Part shown: in pieces, positions 1 through 8,006 of the stretch
Layout: each line of letters starts with the position of its first letter
Position numbering within the stretch: the first letter of the stretch is position 1
DNA from: an uncultured Acinetobacter sp.
GTDB lineage: Bacteria > Cyanobacteriota > Vampirovibrionia > Gastranaerophilales > Gastranaerophilaceae
Assembly: GCA_946623365.1 (NCBI GenBank)
Contig: CAMORE010000030.1
Coordinates: 1-19,086 of the forward strand
Direction of reading: 5' to 3'
Length of the DNA: 19,086 nucleotides
Translations under genes and position numbers: made by a program
Notes under the pieces: model-generated
Seen by the model: only the letters and a program-made list of their open reading frames with translations
Database searches by the model: none
What the model was told of the DNA's origin: nothing

Positions 1-12
1 CGCCAATCGCCC
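1..12 (-). tRNA. 5' end of a probable tRNA-Leu, cut by the window edge
   Basis: Read on the minus strand, the last 12 bases are GGGCGATTGGCG. This fits a 7-nt acceptor strand followed by T8, G9, G10, C11, G12, the usual opening of class II tRNA-Leu genes. A promoter-like element sits just upstream with 9 nt between the -10 box and the first G, as expected for a tRNA with a short 5' leader. Only 12 nt are visible, so the identity is an inference. The same bases could instead be the start of a small coding region, since an ATG lies at 14..12. Confidence 0.35.
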
Positions 13-21
13 ATATAACTT

Positions 22-51
22 ATACTACCATACTTCGGCAAAAAAAATCAA
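22..51 (-). promoter_or_regulatory. Promoter for the left-edge tRNA candidate
   Basis: On the minus strand, TTGATT (51..46) and TAGTAT (27..22) are separated by 18 nt. The -10 box is preceded by TGG, which makes an extended -10 (TG-N-TAGTAT). The same TGG-TAGTAT string occurs in the promoter of tRNA-Glu at the other end of the window, which supports both calls. Confidence 0.5.
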
Positions 52-61
52 GAAGGTTATA

Positions 62-1645
62 TTATCCCAAATTTAGTGAACTTATTATTTCACTAATTAT
101 ATCATCCCAGCGTACAGGTGTTTTTTGTTTATAAATTTGAATGCTGTTATACCATGGCGTTGTTTGTGTATCATTAAACCATCTCCAGTCGGAAGAGTAT
201 GGAAGCAGTAAACAAGTTTTTACTCCGAGTGCGCCGGCTAAATGTGCAACTGCGGTATCTACTGTTATAACTACATCCATTGCTTTTAATGCACAAGCTG
301 TATCATAGAAATCCTTAAAATCTTTTGCTAAATTTATCATTTGAGTGTATGTTTCGCACCCTTCAAAACTGTCATTATATTGAAAAGAGTATGCTTGAAT
401 GTTTTTTAAATTCAAAATCGGTTCAAAATATTTAACATTAATAGTTCTGTTAATCATATTTCTTATGCCTGCTGAACCTGCTTCCCAGCATAATCCTACT
501 TTTATTTTATCGGTTTTTATATCCGCTGTATCGGATTTTAAATAACCGCTTGCATATGGTATATTGTTAAAATCTAAATCCAACGCATAAGCTAAATCAG
601 TAATTCTTATAGCCTGAATCTCGGGATTTATTTCATCTTTTGAAATTACATTAACATTAGGATAATTTTTAATAAACAATGTCTTTAATTGTTCTGAAAC
701 GGCAAGTGTGACACTATGATTTTCTAAAAGCGGTAAATATCTAACAAACTGAATATTATCGCCAAACCCTTGATCTCCGATAATTACGATATCTTTTTCA
801 ATATGAGTTTTTGGTTTCCATAAATTGCCGGTATATTTACTTATATTGCCTTTTTTTCTGTTATATAAAAGTTCATATCCTTCGTGGAATTTTTTTTGTG
901 CCAAATAGCATAATCCTAAAGCAATCTTGCATTCATCAGAATTGGGTTTGTTTTCTATAAATTTTTTGTAATAGATTTCTGCCTGCTCGTAATTTCCCAA
1001 TTTTTGATAAGCAACTCCAATATTATAGTCAGCTCCTGAATAGCCGAATTGTCCTGCAATTTTATAACATTCTATTGCCTGATTATCATCTGAATGTATA
1101 AGTTCTTTTAACAGCCCCAAATGGTACCACAAAAGCCCGTCATTCGGGTTCTTTTTCAGGTAATTAACACATAGTATTTCTGCATCATATAATTTGCCTT
1201 CTTTTGTTAATACTTTTACTTTATTGGCAACCGATTTTGGGTTATCAGGATATAATTCGCACATTTTGTCGGTATACTCATGTGCTTTTTTAAAATCATG
1301 AATTTCAAACAAACTTAATATCAGCTTGTTGTATATATCGTCGTTGGTACCTAATTCAAGTGCATGCTCAAATATTCTTGAAGCTTCATAAAAATTTTTT
1401 CTTTCAAATTCTGCAAGACCCCATGCGGCAGCAGTTCCAAATGTTTCTTTTACTTTAGAGGCTCTCTTAAAATATTCAACAGCTTTCTCATAATTATTAA
1501 TATTTACGTAAAATAAACCAACCGCAGATAAAAGAGTGCAATCTTCAGGATTTTTTGATAATAACTCATTATATATAACTTCTGCTTCTTGAAATTTACC
1601 ATCTTTTGCTAATTCAATAGCTTTTGTAAGTTCTTCCGTATTCAT
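62..1645 (-). CDS. TPR protein with C-terminal GT9-like glycosyltransferase domain
   Basis: This 527-aa protein has TPR-type helical repeats over roughly residues 1-260, with several A/Y/G/A pattern units such as those near 40-65, 170-200 and 205-235. A heptosyltransferase/GT9-like region follows. The motif DQGFGDNIQFVRY (291-303) matches the GDQGxGDxIQFxRY block seen in TPR-GT9 fusions. TVDTAVAHLAG (from residue 461) and a downstream DWRW/PWY segment match the nucleotide-sugar binding C-terminus. Such proteins usually modify envelope or surface glycans, but acceptor and donor cannot be read from sequence. There is no signal peptide or membrane segment, so it is probably cytosolic. It is the last gene of the mtnP-yggT unit. 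Its ATG overlaps the yggT stop by one base (TAATG), implying translational coupling; only a weak AGGG precedes it. Confidence 0.85.
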   Translation of the reverse strand: MNTEELTKAIELAKDGKFQEAEVIYNELLSKNPEDCTLLSAVGLFYVNINNYEKAVEYFKRASKVKETFGTAAAWGLAEFERKNFYEASRIFEHALELGTNDDIYNKLILSLFEIHDFKKAHEYTDKMCELYPDNPKSVANKVKVLTKEGKLYDAEILCVNYLKKNPNDGLLWYHLGLLKELIHSDDNQAIECYKIAGQFGYSGADYNIGVAYQKLGNYEQAEIYYKKFIENKPNSDECKIALGLCYLAQKKFHEGYELLYNRKKGNISKYTGNLWKPKTHIEKDIVIIGDQGFGDNIQFVRYLPLLENHSVTLAVSEQLKTLFIKNYPNVNVISKDEINPEIQAIRITDLAYALDLDFNNIPYASGYLKSDTADIKTDKIKVGLCWEAGSAGIRNMINRTINVKYFEPILNLKNIQAYSFQYNDSFEGCETYTQMINLAKDFKDFYDTACALKAMDVVITVDTAVAHLAGALGVKTCLLLPYSSDWRWFNDTQTTPWYNSIQIYKQKTPVRWDDIISEIISSLNLG

Positions 1646-1914
1646 TAAAGCCCTATAATTGATAATAATGTATTAACTCCGATTTGCAAAAATTGCAGAG
1701 CAAAAAATGCAATAATAGGAGATATATCCAACATACCCCCGATAGGAGGAATTATTCCTCTAAATACATTTAAAAACGGATCCGTAATAGAACGTAAGAA
1801 ATCAAACGGTTGAGAATTCCAATCTATATTCGGAATCCAAGTTAGAAAGATTCTTATTATCAATATTAAGTAATAAAAGTAAAATAAATTATTTACAATA
1901 TATCTAATATTCAT
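1645..1914 (-). CDS. yggT: YggT/Ycf19 family small membrane protein
   Basis: This 89-aa protein has two hydrophobic segments (about 6-27 and 62-86). Between them is the family signature: DPFLNVFRGIIPP, then GG and DISPIIAF, matching the YGGT pattern D-P-x-L-x-x-F-R-x-x-I-P-P-x-G-G-x-D-x-S-P. YggT/Ycf19 proteins are small inner-membrane proteins linked in other organisms to cell division, nucleoid distribution or osmotic tolerance; the biochemical role is unsettled. An AAAGGAG lies 5 nt before the ATG. The gene starts 14 nt after the mtnP stop and its own stop overlaps the next start, so it is the middle cistron of a three-gene minus-strand operon. Confidence 0.92.
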   Translation of the reverse strand: MNIRYIVNNLFYFYYLILIIRIFLTWIPNIDWNSQPFDFLRSITDPFLNVFRGIIPPIGGMLDISPIIAFFALQFLQIGVNTLLSIIGL

Positions 1915-1928
1915 TTTTACTCCTTTGA

Positions 1929-2729
1929 TTAATGTAATTGAGAATTTCTTTTAGTATTTCTGCAATCACAATTATTATTATCTGCAGGAATTCTTTCAAT
2001 CATAGAGAATAACAATTTTTTAAGGTTGTCTATATTATTATTGAAAACTTCAATAACAGCCCCGTGAGAAACAGGAGGAACATCTCCGACAAGTCCTGCA
2101 TCATAATCAGTTATTAAAGAAATATTCAAAGGACACATATCCATTTCTTTAACCAAATATGCCTCAGGGAATGCCGTCATATTAATAACTTCCCATCCTT
2201 GATTAGTAAAGAACTTGGATTCAGCTTTTGTAGAGAATCTGGGCCCGTTAATTACGACAACCGTACCTGTTTCATGGATTGTTATGCCAAGCTCTTTCCC
2301 TGTTTCTATAGCAAGTTTTCTTAATTCAGGACAATAAGTATCAGCCGCTGACGGATGTGTGACAACCGGACCTTCAAAGAAAGTTGATTTTCTGCCGTCA
2401 GTCCAATCAACAAATTGATCACAAATTACAAAATGTCCCGGTTCAACATGTTTTTGCAAGCTGCCTGCTGCACAAGGTGATATTACGCGCTTACATCCGA
2501 CTTCTTTCATTGCCCAAACATTAGCTCTGTAATTTATAAGATGAGGGAGTATTGTATGCTGTCTGCCATGACGGGGCATGAATGCAACTCTGTGCGAACC
2601 GATTTTACCTATAAAAAGACTGTCTGAAGGCATACCATACGGTGTTTCCACTTGTACTTCTTTTATATCATCCAGAAATTTGTAAAATCCTGAACCGCCA
2701 AAAACACCAATATCTGCTAATTTTTCCAT
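1929..2729 (-). CDS. mtnP: S-methyl-5'-thioadenosine phosphorylase
   Basis: This 266-aa protein phosphorolytically cleaves methylthioadenosine to adenine and methylthioribose-1-phosphate, a step in methionine and purine salvage in the cytosol. The PNP/MTAP family II fold is clear. GGSGFY (11-16) and RHGR (53-56) bind phosphate, GPRFST (162-167) is conserved, INMT (182-185) contacts the ribose, and TDYD is at 207-210. The two Asp residues of TDYD correspond to the adenine-recognising pair of human MTAP; guanosine/inosine phosphorylases differ there, so adenine specificity is favoured. The length is normal for the family. An AGGGGAG ribosome binding site precedes the ATG by about 5 nt. It is the first gene of the operon with yggT and the TPR-glycosyltransferase, divergent from alaS. 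The sequence after about residue 255 is Asn/Cys-rich and looks non-conserved. Confidence 0.93.
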   Translation of the reverse strand: MEKLADIGVFGGSGFYKFLDDIKEVQVETPYGMPSDSLFIGKIGSHRVAFMPRHGRQHTILPHLINYRANVWAMKEVGCKRVISPCAAGSLQKHVEPGHFVICDQFVDWTDGRKSTFFEGPVVTHPSAADTYCPELRKLAIETGKELGITIHETGTVVVINGPRFSTKAESKFFTNQGWEVINMTAFPEAYLVKEMDMCPLNISLITDYDAGLVGDVPPVSHGAVIEVFNNNIDNLKKLLFSMIERIPADNNNCDCRNTKRNSQLH

Positions 2730-2763
2730 ATAAAACTCCCCTTGTTTAATTTATTACATCATT

Positions 2764-2793
2764 ATTCTACCATAAAATATCTCTGTTTAACAA
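2764..2793 (-). promoter_or_regulatory. mtnP operon promoter
   Basis: On the minus strand, TTGTTA (2793..2788) and TAGAAT (2769..2764) are spaced by 18 nt. The -10 is extended by TGG (TG-G-TAGAAT), the same architecture as the tRNA promoters in this window. The predicted transcript would begin about 28 nt upstream of the mtnP ATG. Confidence 0.55.
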
Positions 2794-2797
2794 TTAT

Positions 2798-2814
2798 GTT
2801 TCAAAAATTGAAAC
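2798..2814. promoter_or_regulatory. 17-bp dyad GTTTCAA-AAA-TTGAAAC between mtnP and alaS
   Basis: A perfect 7-bp inverted repeat with a 3-nt centre sits between the two divergent promoters. It begins 5 bp beyond the mtnP -35 hexamer and ends about 20 bp before the alaS -10. Its right arm includes TTGAAA, a possible but overly distant -35 for alaS (20-nt spacer). It could be an operator for either gene. No cognate regulator is visible. Confidence 0.3.
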
Positions 2815-2833
2815 GATTGATTTATATTTGAGA

Positions 2834-2839
2834 TATAAT
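2834..2839 (+). promoter_or_regulatory. alaS -10 box (TATAAT)
   Basis: A consensus TATAAT lies 33 nt before the alaS ATG. No good -35 is found at 16-18 nt; TTGAAA at 2808-2813 is 20 nt away. The leader would be about 27 nt, carrying AAGGAA 6 nt before the ATG. That is far too short for a T-box. Confidence 0.5.
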
Positions 2840-2872
2840 AATAAGAGTTCAATACGTTAAAAGGAATTTATT

Positions 2873-5479
2873 ATGTTAAAAGGAAATGAAATCAGACAAT
2901 TATACTTAGATTATTTTAAAGATAAACATCAACATACTGTAGTGGAAAGTTCTAGTCTGGTACCGGATAATCCGACAGTTCTGTTAACAACAGCAGGAAT
3001 GCTCCAGTTTTTACCGATATTTTTGGGAATACAGCCTTGTCCTTATGAGCCGGCGAGAGCTACATCTTGTCAAAAATGTGCTCGTGCAGGCGGAAAAGAT
3101 TCTGATATAGAAAATGTCGGCAGAACTCCTCGCCACCATACATTTTTCGAGATGTTAGGCAATTTTTCTTTTGGTGATTATTACAAAAAAGAGATTATTC
3201 CTTGGGCATGGGAATTTGTTACAGAAGTTTTAAAGCTGGATAAAGACAGACTTTGGATAACAATTTTTGAAACCGATGATGAAGCATACGAAATCTGGAG
3301 AAGTATCGGTGTTCCAGCTGAACGTATAAAAAGAAAAGGTAAAAAAGATAATTTCTGGGGTCCTCCTGGGGCTTCGGGTTCTTGCGGTCCTTGCTCTGAA
3401 ATTCATTATGATTTGGGTGAAGAGTATTCATGCGGTCACCCGAATTGCGGAATTGATACTTGTGAATGCGACAGATGGGTAGAAATATGGAATTTAGTGT
3501 TTACTGAACTTTTCCAAGATGAAGAGGGTAATCAATCGCCTTTAGAAAAGAAAAACGTTGATACAGGTATGGGATTGGAGCGTATTACTATGGTTTGTCA
3601 AGGTGTTGCGTCTACTTTTGAAACTGACCTTCTCAGACCAATATTAGACAAAGTTTCCGAAATGAGCGGAGTTGCATATAAAAAATCCGATAAAACGGAC
3701 ATTTCATTAAGAATAATTACAGACCACGCAAGATGTGTTACTTTCTTAATCTCAGATGGTGTAATTCCGGGTAATGAAGGAAGAAGTTATGTATTAAGAA
3801 TGATTTTGAGACGTGCTTTGAGGCATGGGAAAATTCTGGGTATGGAATTACCTTTTTTACATAAGCTCGTTGATGTTGTAGTAGAAAATTATGGCGGTGC
3901 TTATCCCGAATTAATAAAAAACAAAGACAAAATCAAGGATGTTATAAAAAAAGAGGAAGAAAGATTTAATAAAACACTTGATAGAGGATATAAGCTGCTT
4001 GAAGAATTTATTGAAAACAAAAAAGATATAGACGGAGAAAATGCTTTCAAGCTATATGATACTTATGGTTTTCCTCTTGAACTGACAAAAGAAATAGCGG
4101 TGGAGAATGGACTGAATGTTGATGAAGAAGGCTACAAGAAGGCTATGCAGGAGCAAAAAGACAGAGCCAAAGCAGCTACTGCAAAGATTTCTGTAACAGG
4201 TGATATTAAATATGCAAATTTGGAAAGAGAAGTAGGTTCAACAGAGTTTACCGGCTATGCTGAAAATGAAACCAAATCTAAAATTTTAGGATTTATAGAA
4301 GGTGAAGGTTTTATTGACGTAGTGCTCGATAAAACGCCTTTCTATGCAGAATGCGGCGGTCAAGTTGGTGACTCGGGAATAATCGAAAATGAAGAATTAA
4401 AACTGGAAGTGTTAACAACATTCAAAGTTAATGATTTATACGTTCATCGTTGTTCCGTAATTAATGGTGACGTTGAAGTCGGTGCAGAAGTAAATGCAAA
4501 AATTGATGTAAATAAACGCGAGAAAATAAGAGTTCATCACACTTCAGCTCACTTGCTTCAGGCAGCACTCATAAAAGTTGTTGGAGACGAAGTAAAGCAA
4601 GCCGGTTCATACGTGGATGATGAAAGGATGAGATTTGACTTTACTTTCTCCAGAGCTATGACAGAAGATGAAATATCAAAAACAGAAGACCTAATGAATA
4701 AATGGATAGGTGAGGGATACGAAATTCAAACCAAAGTTATGGGTATTGAAGAAGCTAAACTCACCGGTGCAACTGCTCTGTTTGGTGAAAAATACGGTGA
4801 TGAAGTAAGAGTTGTTTCTATTGTAAAAGATGATAAATGTATTTCAAAAGAATTTTGTGCAGGTACTCATGCTAGAGAACTCAAAGATTTGAGAGTTGTA
4901 AAAATCGTTTCGGAAGGTGCAATCGCAGCAGGGACAAGAAGAATAGAAGTATTTACAGGTCATGCCGCTATTAAATATCTAAACTCAAAATCTATTGAAA
5001 TTGATAAACTTGCTTCCAAATTCAAACTTCATTATGATGAAGTCGCTGCCAGAGTTGATAAAATTCAGGAAGAAAACAGAGAACTTCAAAAAGAACTGGC
5101 TCAAGTGAAGGCTGAGATGGCTCGTTCAAAATTTTCATCATTTGTTTCAAAAGCACAAGATATAAGCGGCGGTAAATTATTTATATCAAAAGTCGATGAC
5201 GGTTTAGACAGTGAATCAGTAAAATCAGGTATAGAAATGTTATCATCAAAGTTGGGTGAGAGCATTGTTGTTCTAGCAAATTCAAAAACGGTTATTGTAA
5301 AAGTTACTGATGCATTTGTTAAGACAGGTGTTAATGCCGGCAAAATTGTAGGAGAAATTGCGAGAGCAACCGGTGCCAACGGCGGCGGCAGACCTAATTT
5401 TGCACAAGGAGGTATAAAAGATGCTGCTTTGCTTGATGGAATTTTAGCTCAAGTTGAAAAAGATATTATTGCAAAATAA
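2873..5479 (+). CDS. alaS: Alanine--tRNA ligase
   Basis: This 868-aa cytosolic class II synthetase charges tRNA-Ala, close to the usual 870-880 aa. The N-terminal catalytic domain is intact (the GMLQF region, then the ENVGRTPRHHTFFEMLGN block near residues 82-99). The editing domain carries both zinc-binding motifs, H556-x3-H560 and C662-x3-H666, so mischarged Ser/Gly-tRNA clearance should be functional. A coiled coil (about 705-750) leads to the DHHA1-type C-terminal domain with NGGGRPNFAQGG near residue 840. A cysteine cluster near residues 180-200 (CGHPNCGIDTCEC) lies in an insert seen in many bacterial AlaS. The ATG is supported by AAGGAA 6 nt upstream. It is transcribed alone and ends at a strong hairpin. 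Confidence 0.98.
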   Translation: MLKGNEIRQLYLDYFKDKHQHTVVESSSLVPDNPTVLLTTAGMLQFLPIFLGIQPCPYEPARATSCQKCARAGGKDSDIENVGRTPRHHTFFEMLGNFSFGDYYKKEIIPWAWEFVTEVLKLDKDRLWITIFETDDEAYEIWRSIGVPAERIKRKGKKDNFWGPPGASGSCGPCSEIHYDLGEEYSCGHPNCGIDTCECDRWVEIWNLVFTELFQDEEGNQSPLEKKNVDTGMGLERITMVCQGVASTFETDLLRPILDKVSEMSGVAYKKSDKTDISLRIITDHARCVTFLISDGVIPGNEGRSYVLRMILRRALRHGKILGMELPFLHKLVDVVVENYGGAYPELIKNKDKIKDVIKKEEERFNKTLDRGYKLLEEFIENKKDIDGENAFKLYDTYGFPLELTKEIAVENGLNVDEEGYKKAMQEQKDRAKAATAKISVTGDIKYANLEREVGSTEFTGYAENETKSKILGFIEGEGFIDVVLDKTPFYAECGGQVGDSGIIENEELKLEVLTTFKVNDLYVHRCSVINGDVEVGAEVNAKIDVNKREKIRVHHTSAHLLQAALIKVVGDEVKQAGSYVDDERMRFDFTFSRAMTEDEISKTEDLMNKWIGEGYEIQTKVMGIEEAKLTGATALFGEKYGDEVRVVSIVKDDKCISKEFCAGTHARELKDLRVVKIVSEGAIAAGTRRIEVFTGHAAIKYLNSKSIEIDKLASKFKLHYDEVAARVDKIQEENRELQKELAQVKAEMARSKFSSFVSKAQDISGGKLFISKVDDGLDSESVKSGIEMLSSKLGESIVVLANSKTVIVKVTDAFVKTGVNAGKIVGEIARATGANGGGRPNFAQGGIKDAALLDGILAQVEKDIIAK

Positions 5480-5501
5480 AGATTTAAAAAATTGATTTTT
5501 A

Positions 5502-5536
5502 AAAAGGTGCTGAATATGCTGTATTAAGCACCTTTT
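5502..5536. terminator. Bidirectional intrinsic terminator between alaS and the prenyltransferase gene
   Basis: AAAAGGTGCT (5502-5511) pairs perfectly with AGCACCTTTT (5527-5536) around a 15-nt loop. A T run within and after the 3' arm serves alaS on the plus strand. On the minus strand the hairpin ends in CCTTTTT, serving the convergent gene that ends at 5576. This is the only clear terminator in the left half of the window. Confidence 0.85.
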
Positions 5537-5575
5537 GTGTTTACATCAAGAGTTAAAACAATACAAAACCGGCTG

Positions 5576-6559
5576 CTATATTTCAGCCAAAATAAGTCCT
5601 ATTACCAGTAAAGATGCATAGTATATCATTAAATTTCTGGATTGATACATTCTAATCATAAAACTTTCAGCATTCAGTTTTTTAATTCTTTCCATGTTTT
5701 CCATTGGAAAATGAAACCATTTGTGTTCAGGGACGGAGGTGTTGTCTAAAGAATAATCTGACATTGATTTATACAAATCAATACTTAACGGAATCGTAAG
5801 ACATGTTATAAATACCTGCCAATCAGATATATCAAATATGCAAATACCTAATAAAGAAATATATGCAAAAACTAACAGAAATTTTAATATTATTAGTGAG
5901 TCCAACTGTGAATCAAATGAGTTTGCGACGGTCAAATGACCTTCACTAAGATCAAAATCAAAGTCCATAACAGTATGAATATACAACAATATTACAGTTA
6001 CAATGGTTGTTGGAACAGAAAGAACAAAAACCTCCCATGAAATAGTTTTGGTCATTACAAAATACACCCCGCCATATAAAATTGGACCGTATGCCAGTGC
6101 AACTGCAATTTCAGACATTCGGATTTTAGACAAGAACGAATATAATATACCGATAAAACCTCCAGCAGCCGCAAAATATAAAATAGGCATTCCGCATTTT
6201 ATAAAGAAAAATATACCAATAAGTCCGGCAATAGAAAAATATACAAAAGCAAGCGTTAAAACATCTCTTTCACTGATGATTCCTGATATCAAATATCTGC
6301 ATTTAGTTTTTTGAGTATTTTTCAGGTATTCTTTTTTATCAAAATTTACTTGTTTGATTAGGGTCTTATAATCAAAATAATCATCCAGTACATTTGTTCC
6401 CAAATGCGCTAAACAAATTCCTAATAAACATAGTATCCCGTATATTATATTTCCTGAATTGACAGAAGCATAAGTAAAAATAACTAACCATGACATTATC
6501 GTCATCGGCAAAGAAAAAAATCTGGAAATTTCTAATAACACTAATAGTTTTCTAAGCAT
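5576..6559 (-). CDS. UbiA-superfamily membrane prenyltransferase
   Basis: This 327-aa polytopic protein has about eight or nine hydrophobic segments. The first Asp-rich motif, N56-VLDDYFD63, fits NxxxDxxxD-type prenyl diphosphate/Mg binding. The second is D199-FDFD203, followed by a conserved-looking G-H-L-T. This arrangement is typical of MenA/UbiA enzymes that attach isoprenoid chains to aromatic or other acceptors in the membrane. The substrate cannot be assigned: no quinone, heme or chlorophyll gene is nearby, and the stretch before the last membrane segment (about 270-300, rich in His, Met and Glu) is not standard. No Shine-Dalgarno precedes the ATG. A -10 box ends 6 nt upstream, so the mRNA appears leaderless. 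It converges on alaS and shares its terminator. Confidence 0.85.
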   Translation of the reverse strand: MLRKLLVLLEISRFFSLPMTIMSWLVIFTYASVNSGNIIYGILCLLGICLAHLGTNVLDDYFDYKTLIKQVNFDKKEYLKNTQKTKCRYLISGIISERDVLTLAFVYFSIAGLIGIFFFIKCGMPILYFAAAGGFIGILYSFLSKIRMSEIAVALAYGPILYGGVYFVMTKTISWEVFVLSVPTTIVTVILLYIHTVMDFDFDLSEGHLTVANSFDSQLDSLIILKFLLVFAYISLLGICIFDISDWQVFITCLTIPLSIDLYKSMSDYSLDNTSVPEHKWFHFPMENMERIKKLNAESFMIRMYQSRNLMIYYASLLVIGLILAEI

Positions 6560-6565
6560 AAAAAT

Positions 6566-6571
6566 ATCGTA
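6566..6571 (-). promoter_or_regulatory. Extended -10 of the prenyltransferase gene, leaderless geometry
   Basis: On the minus strand, TACGAT (6571..6566) is preceded by TATGG, giving TG-G-TACGAT. It is followed by ATTTTT and then directly by the ATG at 6559. With transcription starting about 7 nt after the -10 box, the first transcribed base would be the A of the start codon. No Shine-Dalgarno is present. Confidence 0.5.
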
Positions 6572-6678
6572 CCATAAAATAATATTTTTTTATTGTCGGA
6601 CAAACTTTAAAAAATGTTGAAATAATATGTAATCGTCTTTTATAAACATCTAATAAATACATCAATTTTAATTAATTG

Positions 6679-6690
6679 TTACAAATGTAA
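6679..6690. promoter_or_regulatory. TTACAAATGTAA dyad, BlaI/MecI/CopY-type operator candidate
   Basis: The core TACAAATGTA matches TACA-NN-TGTA, the core recognised by BlaI/MecI/CopY winged-helix repressors. It sits in the 233-bp divergent region between the prenyltransferase gene and rplS, inside a longer imperfect inverted repeat (ATTGTTAC ... GTAAACAAT, 6675-6695). The same 10-mer occurs at 13127-13136. The rest of this intergenic region is AT-rich, and I could not place a convincing rplS promoter in it. Confidence 0.35.
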
Positions 6691-6792
6691 ACAATAATTC
6701 TAAAATATTTTTCATCCCCTCTTTACAATTGAGCCTGTTTTATTTATGATTATTTTATATGTACAGTAGTCAAAATATAAGGAATAGCAAAA

Positions 6793-7146
6793 ATGAATCC
6801 GATTATTAAAAATTTAGAATCTGAATACACAACTCGCGAGTTACCTGAAATCAATACAGGTGATACAGTTAGAGTTTCTGTAAAAATTATTGAAGGAAAC
6901 AAGGAAAGACTTCAAGCGTATGAAGGTACTGTAATAGCACAACATGGTTCAGGTATTAACAAAACCATTACAGTAAGAAAAGTATTTCAAGGTGTAGGTG
7001 TTGAGCGTGTGTTCTTGGTATATTCTCCACGTATCGATAAAATCACTGTTCAAAGAAAAGGTGATGTAAAACGTGCTAAGTTATATTACTTAAGAGAACG
7101 TTCAGGAAAAGCAACAAGAATTAAGGAAAAAATTGAAAAAAGATAA
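6793..7146 (+). CDS. rplS: 50S ribosomal protein L19
   Basis: This 117-aa protein is close to the normal length (115-120). L19 sits at the interface of the two ribosomal subunits. The family pattern is clear: GDTVRVSVKIIEGNKERLQ, YEGTVIA, G(S)GINKTITVRK, GVGVERVF and YSPRIDKI, then a Lys/Arg-rich C-terminus beginning GDVKRAKLYYLR. An AAGGAA lies 8 nt before the ATG. The gene overlaps the start of rbgA by 14 nt, an rplS-rbgA order also known in Bacillus, where the downstream GTPase acts in 50S assembly. The usual rpsP-rimM-trmD upstream cluster is absent here. Confidence 0.98.
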   Translation: MNPIIKNLESEYTTRELPEINTGDTVRVSVKIIEGNKERLQAYEGTVIAQHGSGINKTITVRKVFQGVGVERVFLVYSPRIDKITVQRKGDVKRAKLYYLRERSGKATRIKEKIEKR

Positions 7147-7984
7147 GCTGCATATTCACTGGTACCCCGGTCACATAGCAAAGGCTGAACGTCAATTAAA
7201 AGAGAAATTGAATTTGGTTGATGTGATAATAGAGGTTCGTGACAGCAGAATACCTTTATCAAGCGGTTATAACAACATTGAGAAGCTTTTGGGTGATAAA
7301 CCAAGGCTTCTTTTGTTGAATAAAGCTGATTTAGTGGATAAAAAAGAGCTGGCAGAGTGGTGTGAATACTTGAAAACAACCACAAAAACTCCGATTTTAA
7401 TAACTGAGGCAAAAGGTAATAATGAATTATCTGCTGTTGTAAAAACCGCAATAGAATTATCAGAACCAAAAATTCAGGCTCTTATGTCAAAAGGATTATT
7501 GCGAAGACCTGCAAGAGCAATGGTTGTCGGAATGCCTAATGTCGGAAAATCGAGTATTATAAATAAACTAACAAAATCTTCAAAAACAAAAATTGGTGCA
7601 AAAGCAGGTGTAACAAGACAGCAGCAATGGGTACGTATAAATCCGAAACTTGAGCTTTTGGATACACCGGGAATAATTCCGACTAGACAGGATGACCAAT
7701 TACAAGCAGCAAAACTGGCATTTGTCAGCTCTGTGTCAGAAAATGCTTATTCTCCCGAACCTGTTGCAAAATATTTATTAGAATTGCTTTCCGAATCAAA
7801 GTTCTTTGACTCAATAAAAGAACATTATAAAACACAAACATTAACTCTTGAAGACATTGCCGCTAACAGGAATTGGATTATAAAAGGTGAATGTCCTGAT
7901 ACGGAACGTACTGCAATTTATGTTTTAAAAGATTTTAGGGAAGGGCGTCTGGGAAAAATTATTTTGGATAAATTGCCTCAATAG
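7133..7984 (+). CDS. rbgA: Ribosome biogenesis GTPase RbgA/YlqF
   Basis: This 283-aa circularly permuted GTPase acts late in 50S subunit assembly. The motif order is permuted: NKAD (63-66, G4) comes before GMPNVGKS (133-140, G1), a Thr in the GVTRQQQW segment (161, G2) and DTPG (177-180, G3). The N-terminal signature WYPGHIAKA (10-18) is characteristic of RbgA/YlqF and contains the catalytic His. The start is TTG at 7133, inside the end of rplS, preceded by AAGGA 5 nt upstream. The W-Y-P-G-H signature directly downstream fixes the frame and N-terminus. It is co-transcribed and probably translationally coupled with rplS. It ends 22 bp from the convergent gene, with no terminator visible between them. 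Confidence 0.95.
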   Translation: MKKDKLHIHWYPGHIAKAERQLKEKLNLVDVIIEVRDSRIPLSSGYNNIEKLLGDKPRLLLLNKADLVDKKELAEWCEYLKTTTKTPILITEAKGNNELSAVVKTAIELSEPKIQALMSKGLLRRPARAMVVGMPNVGKSSIINKLTKSSKTKIGAKAGVTRQQQWVRINPKLELLDTPGIIPTRQDDQLQAAKLAFVSSVSENAYSPEPVAKYLLELLSESKFFDSIKEHYKTQTLTLEDIAANRNWIIKGECPDTERTAIYVLKDFREGRLGKIILDKLPQ

Positions 7985-8006
7985 CTATATAATAGTTGAA
8001 AACTTG

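Noticed and set aside
2834..2872. T-box or other tRNA-sensing leader upstream of alaS
   Set aside because: The -10 box lies only 33 nt before the ATG, so there is no room for a structured leader.
3219..3431. Open frame on the minus strand inside alaS
   Set aside because: It lies opposite a fully conserved synthetase region, has no ribosome binding site, and is an antisense shadow.
7086..7469. 127-codon open frame opposite rplS/rbgA
   Set aside because: It is antisense to two strongly conserved genes, with unnatural composition.
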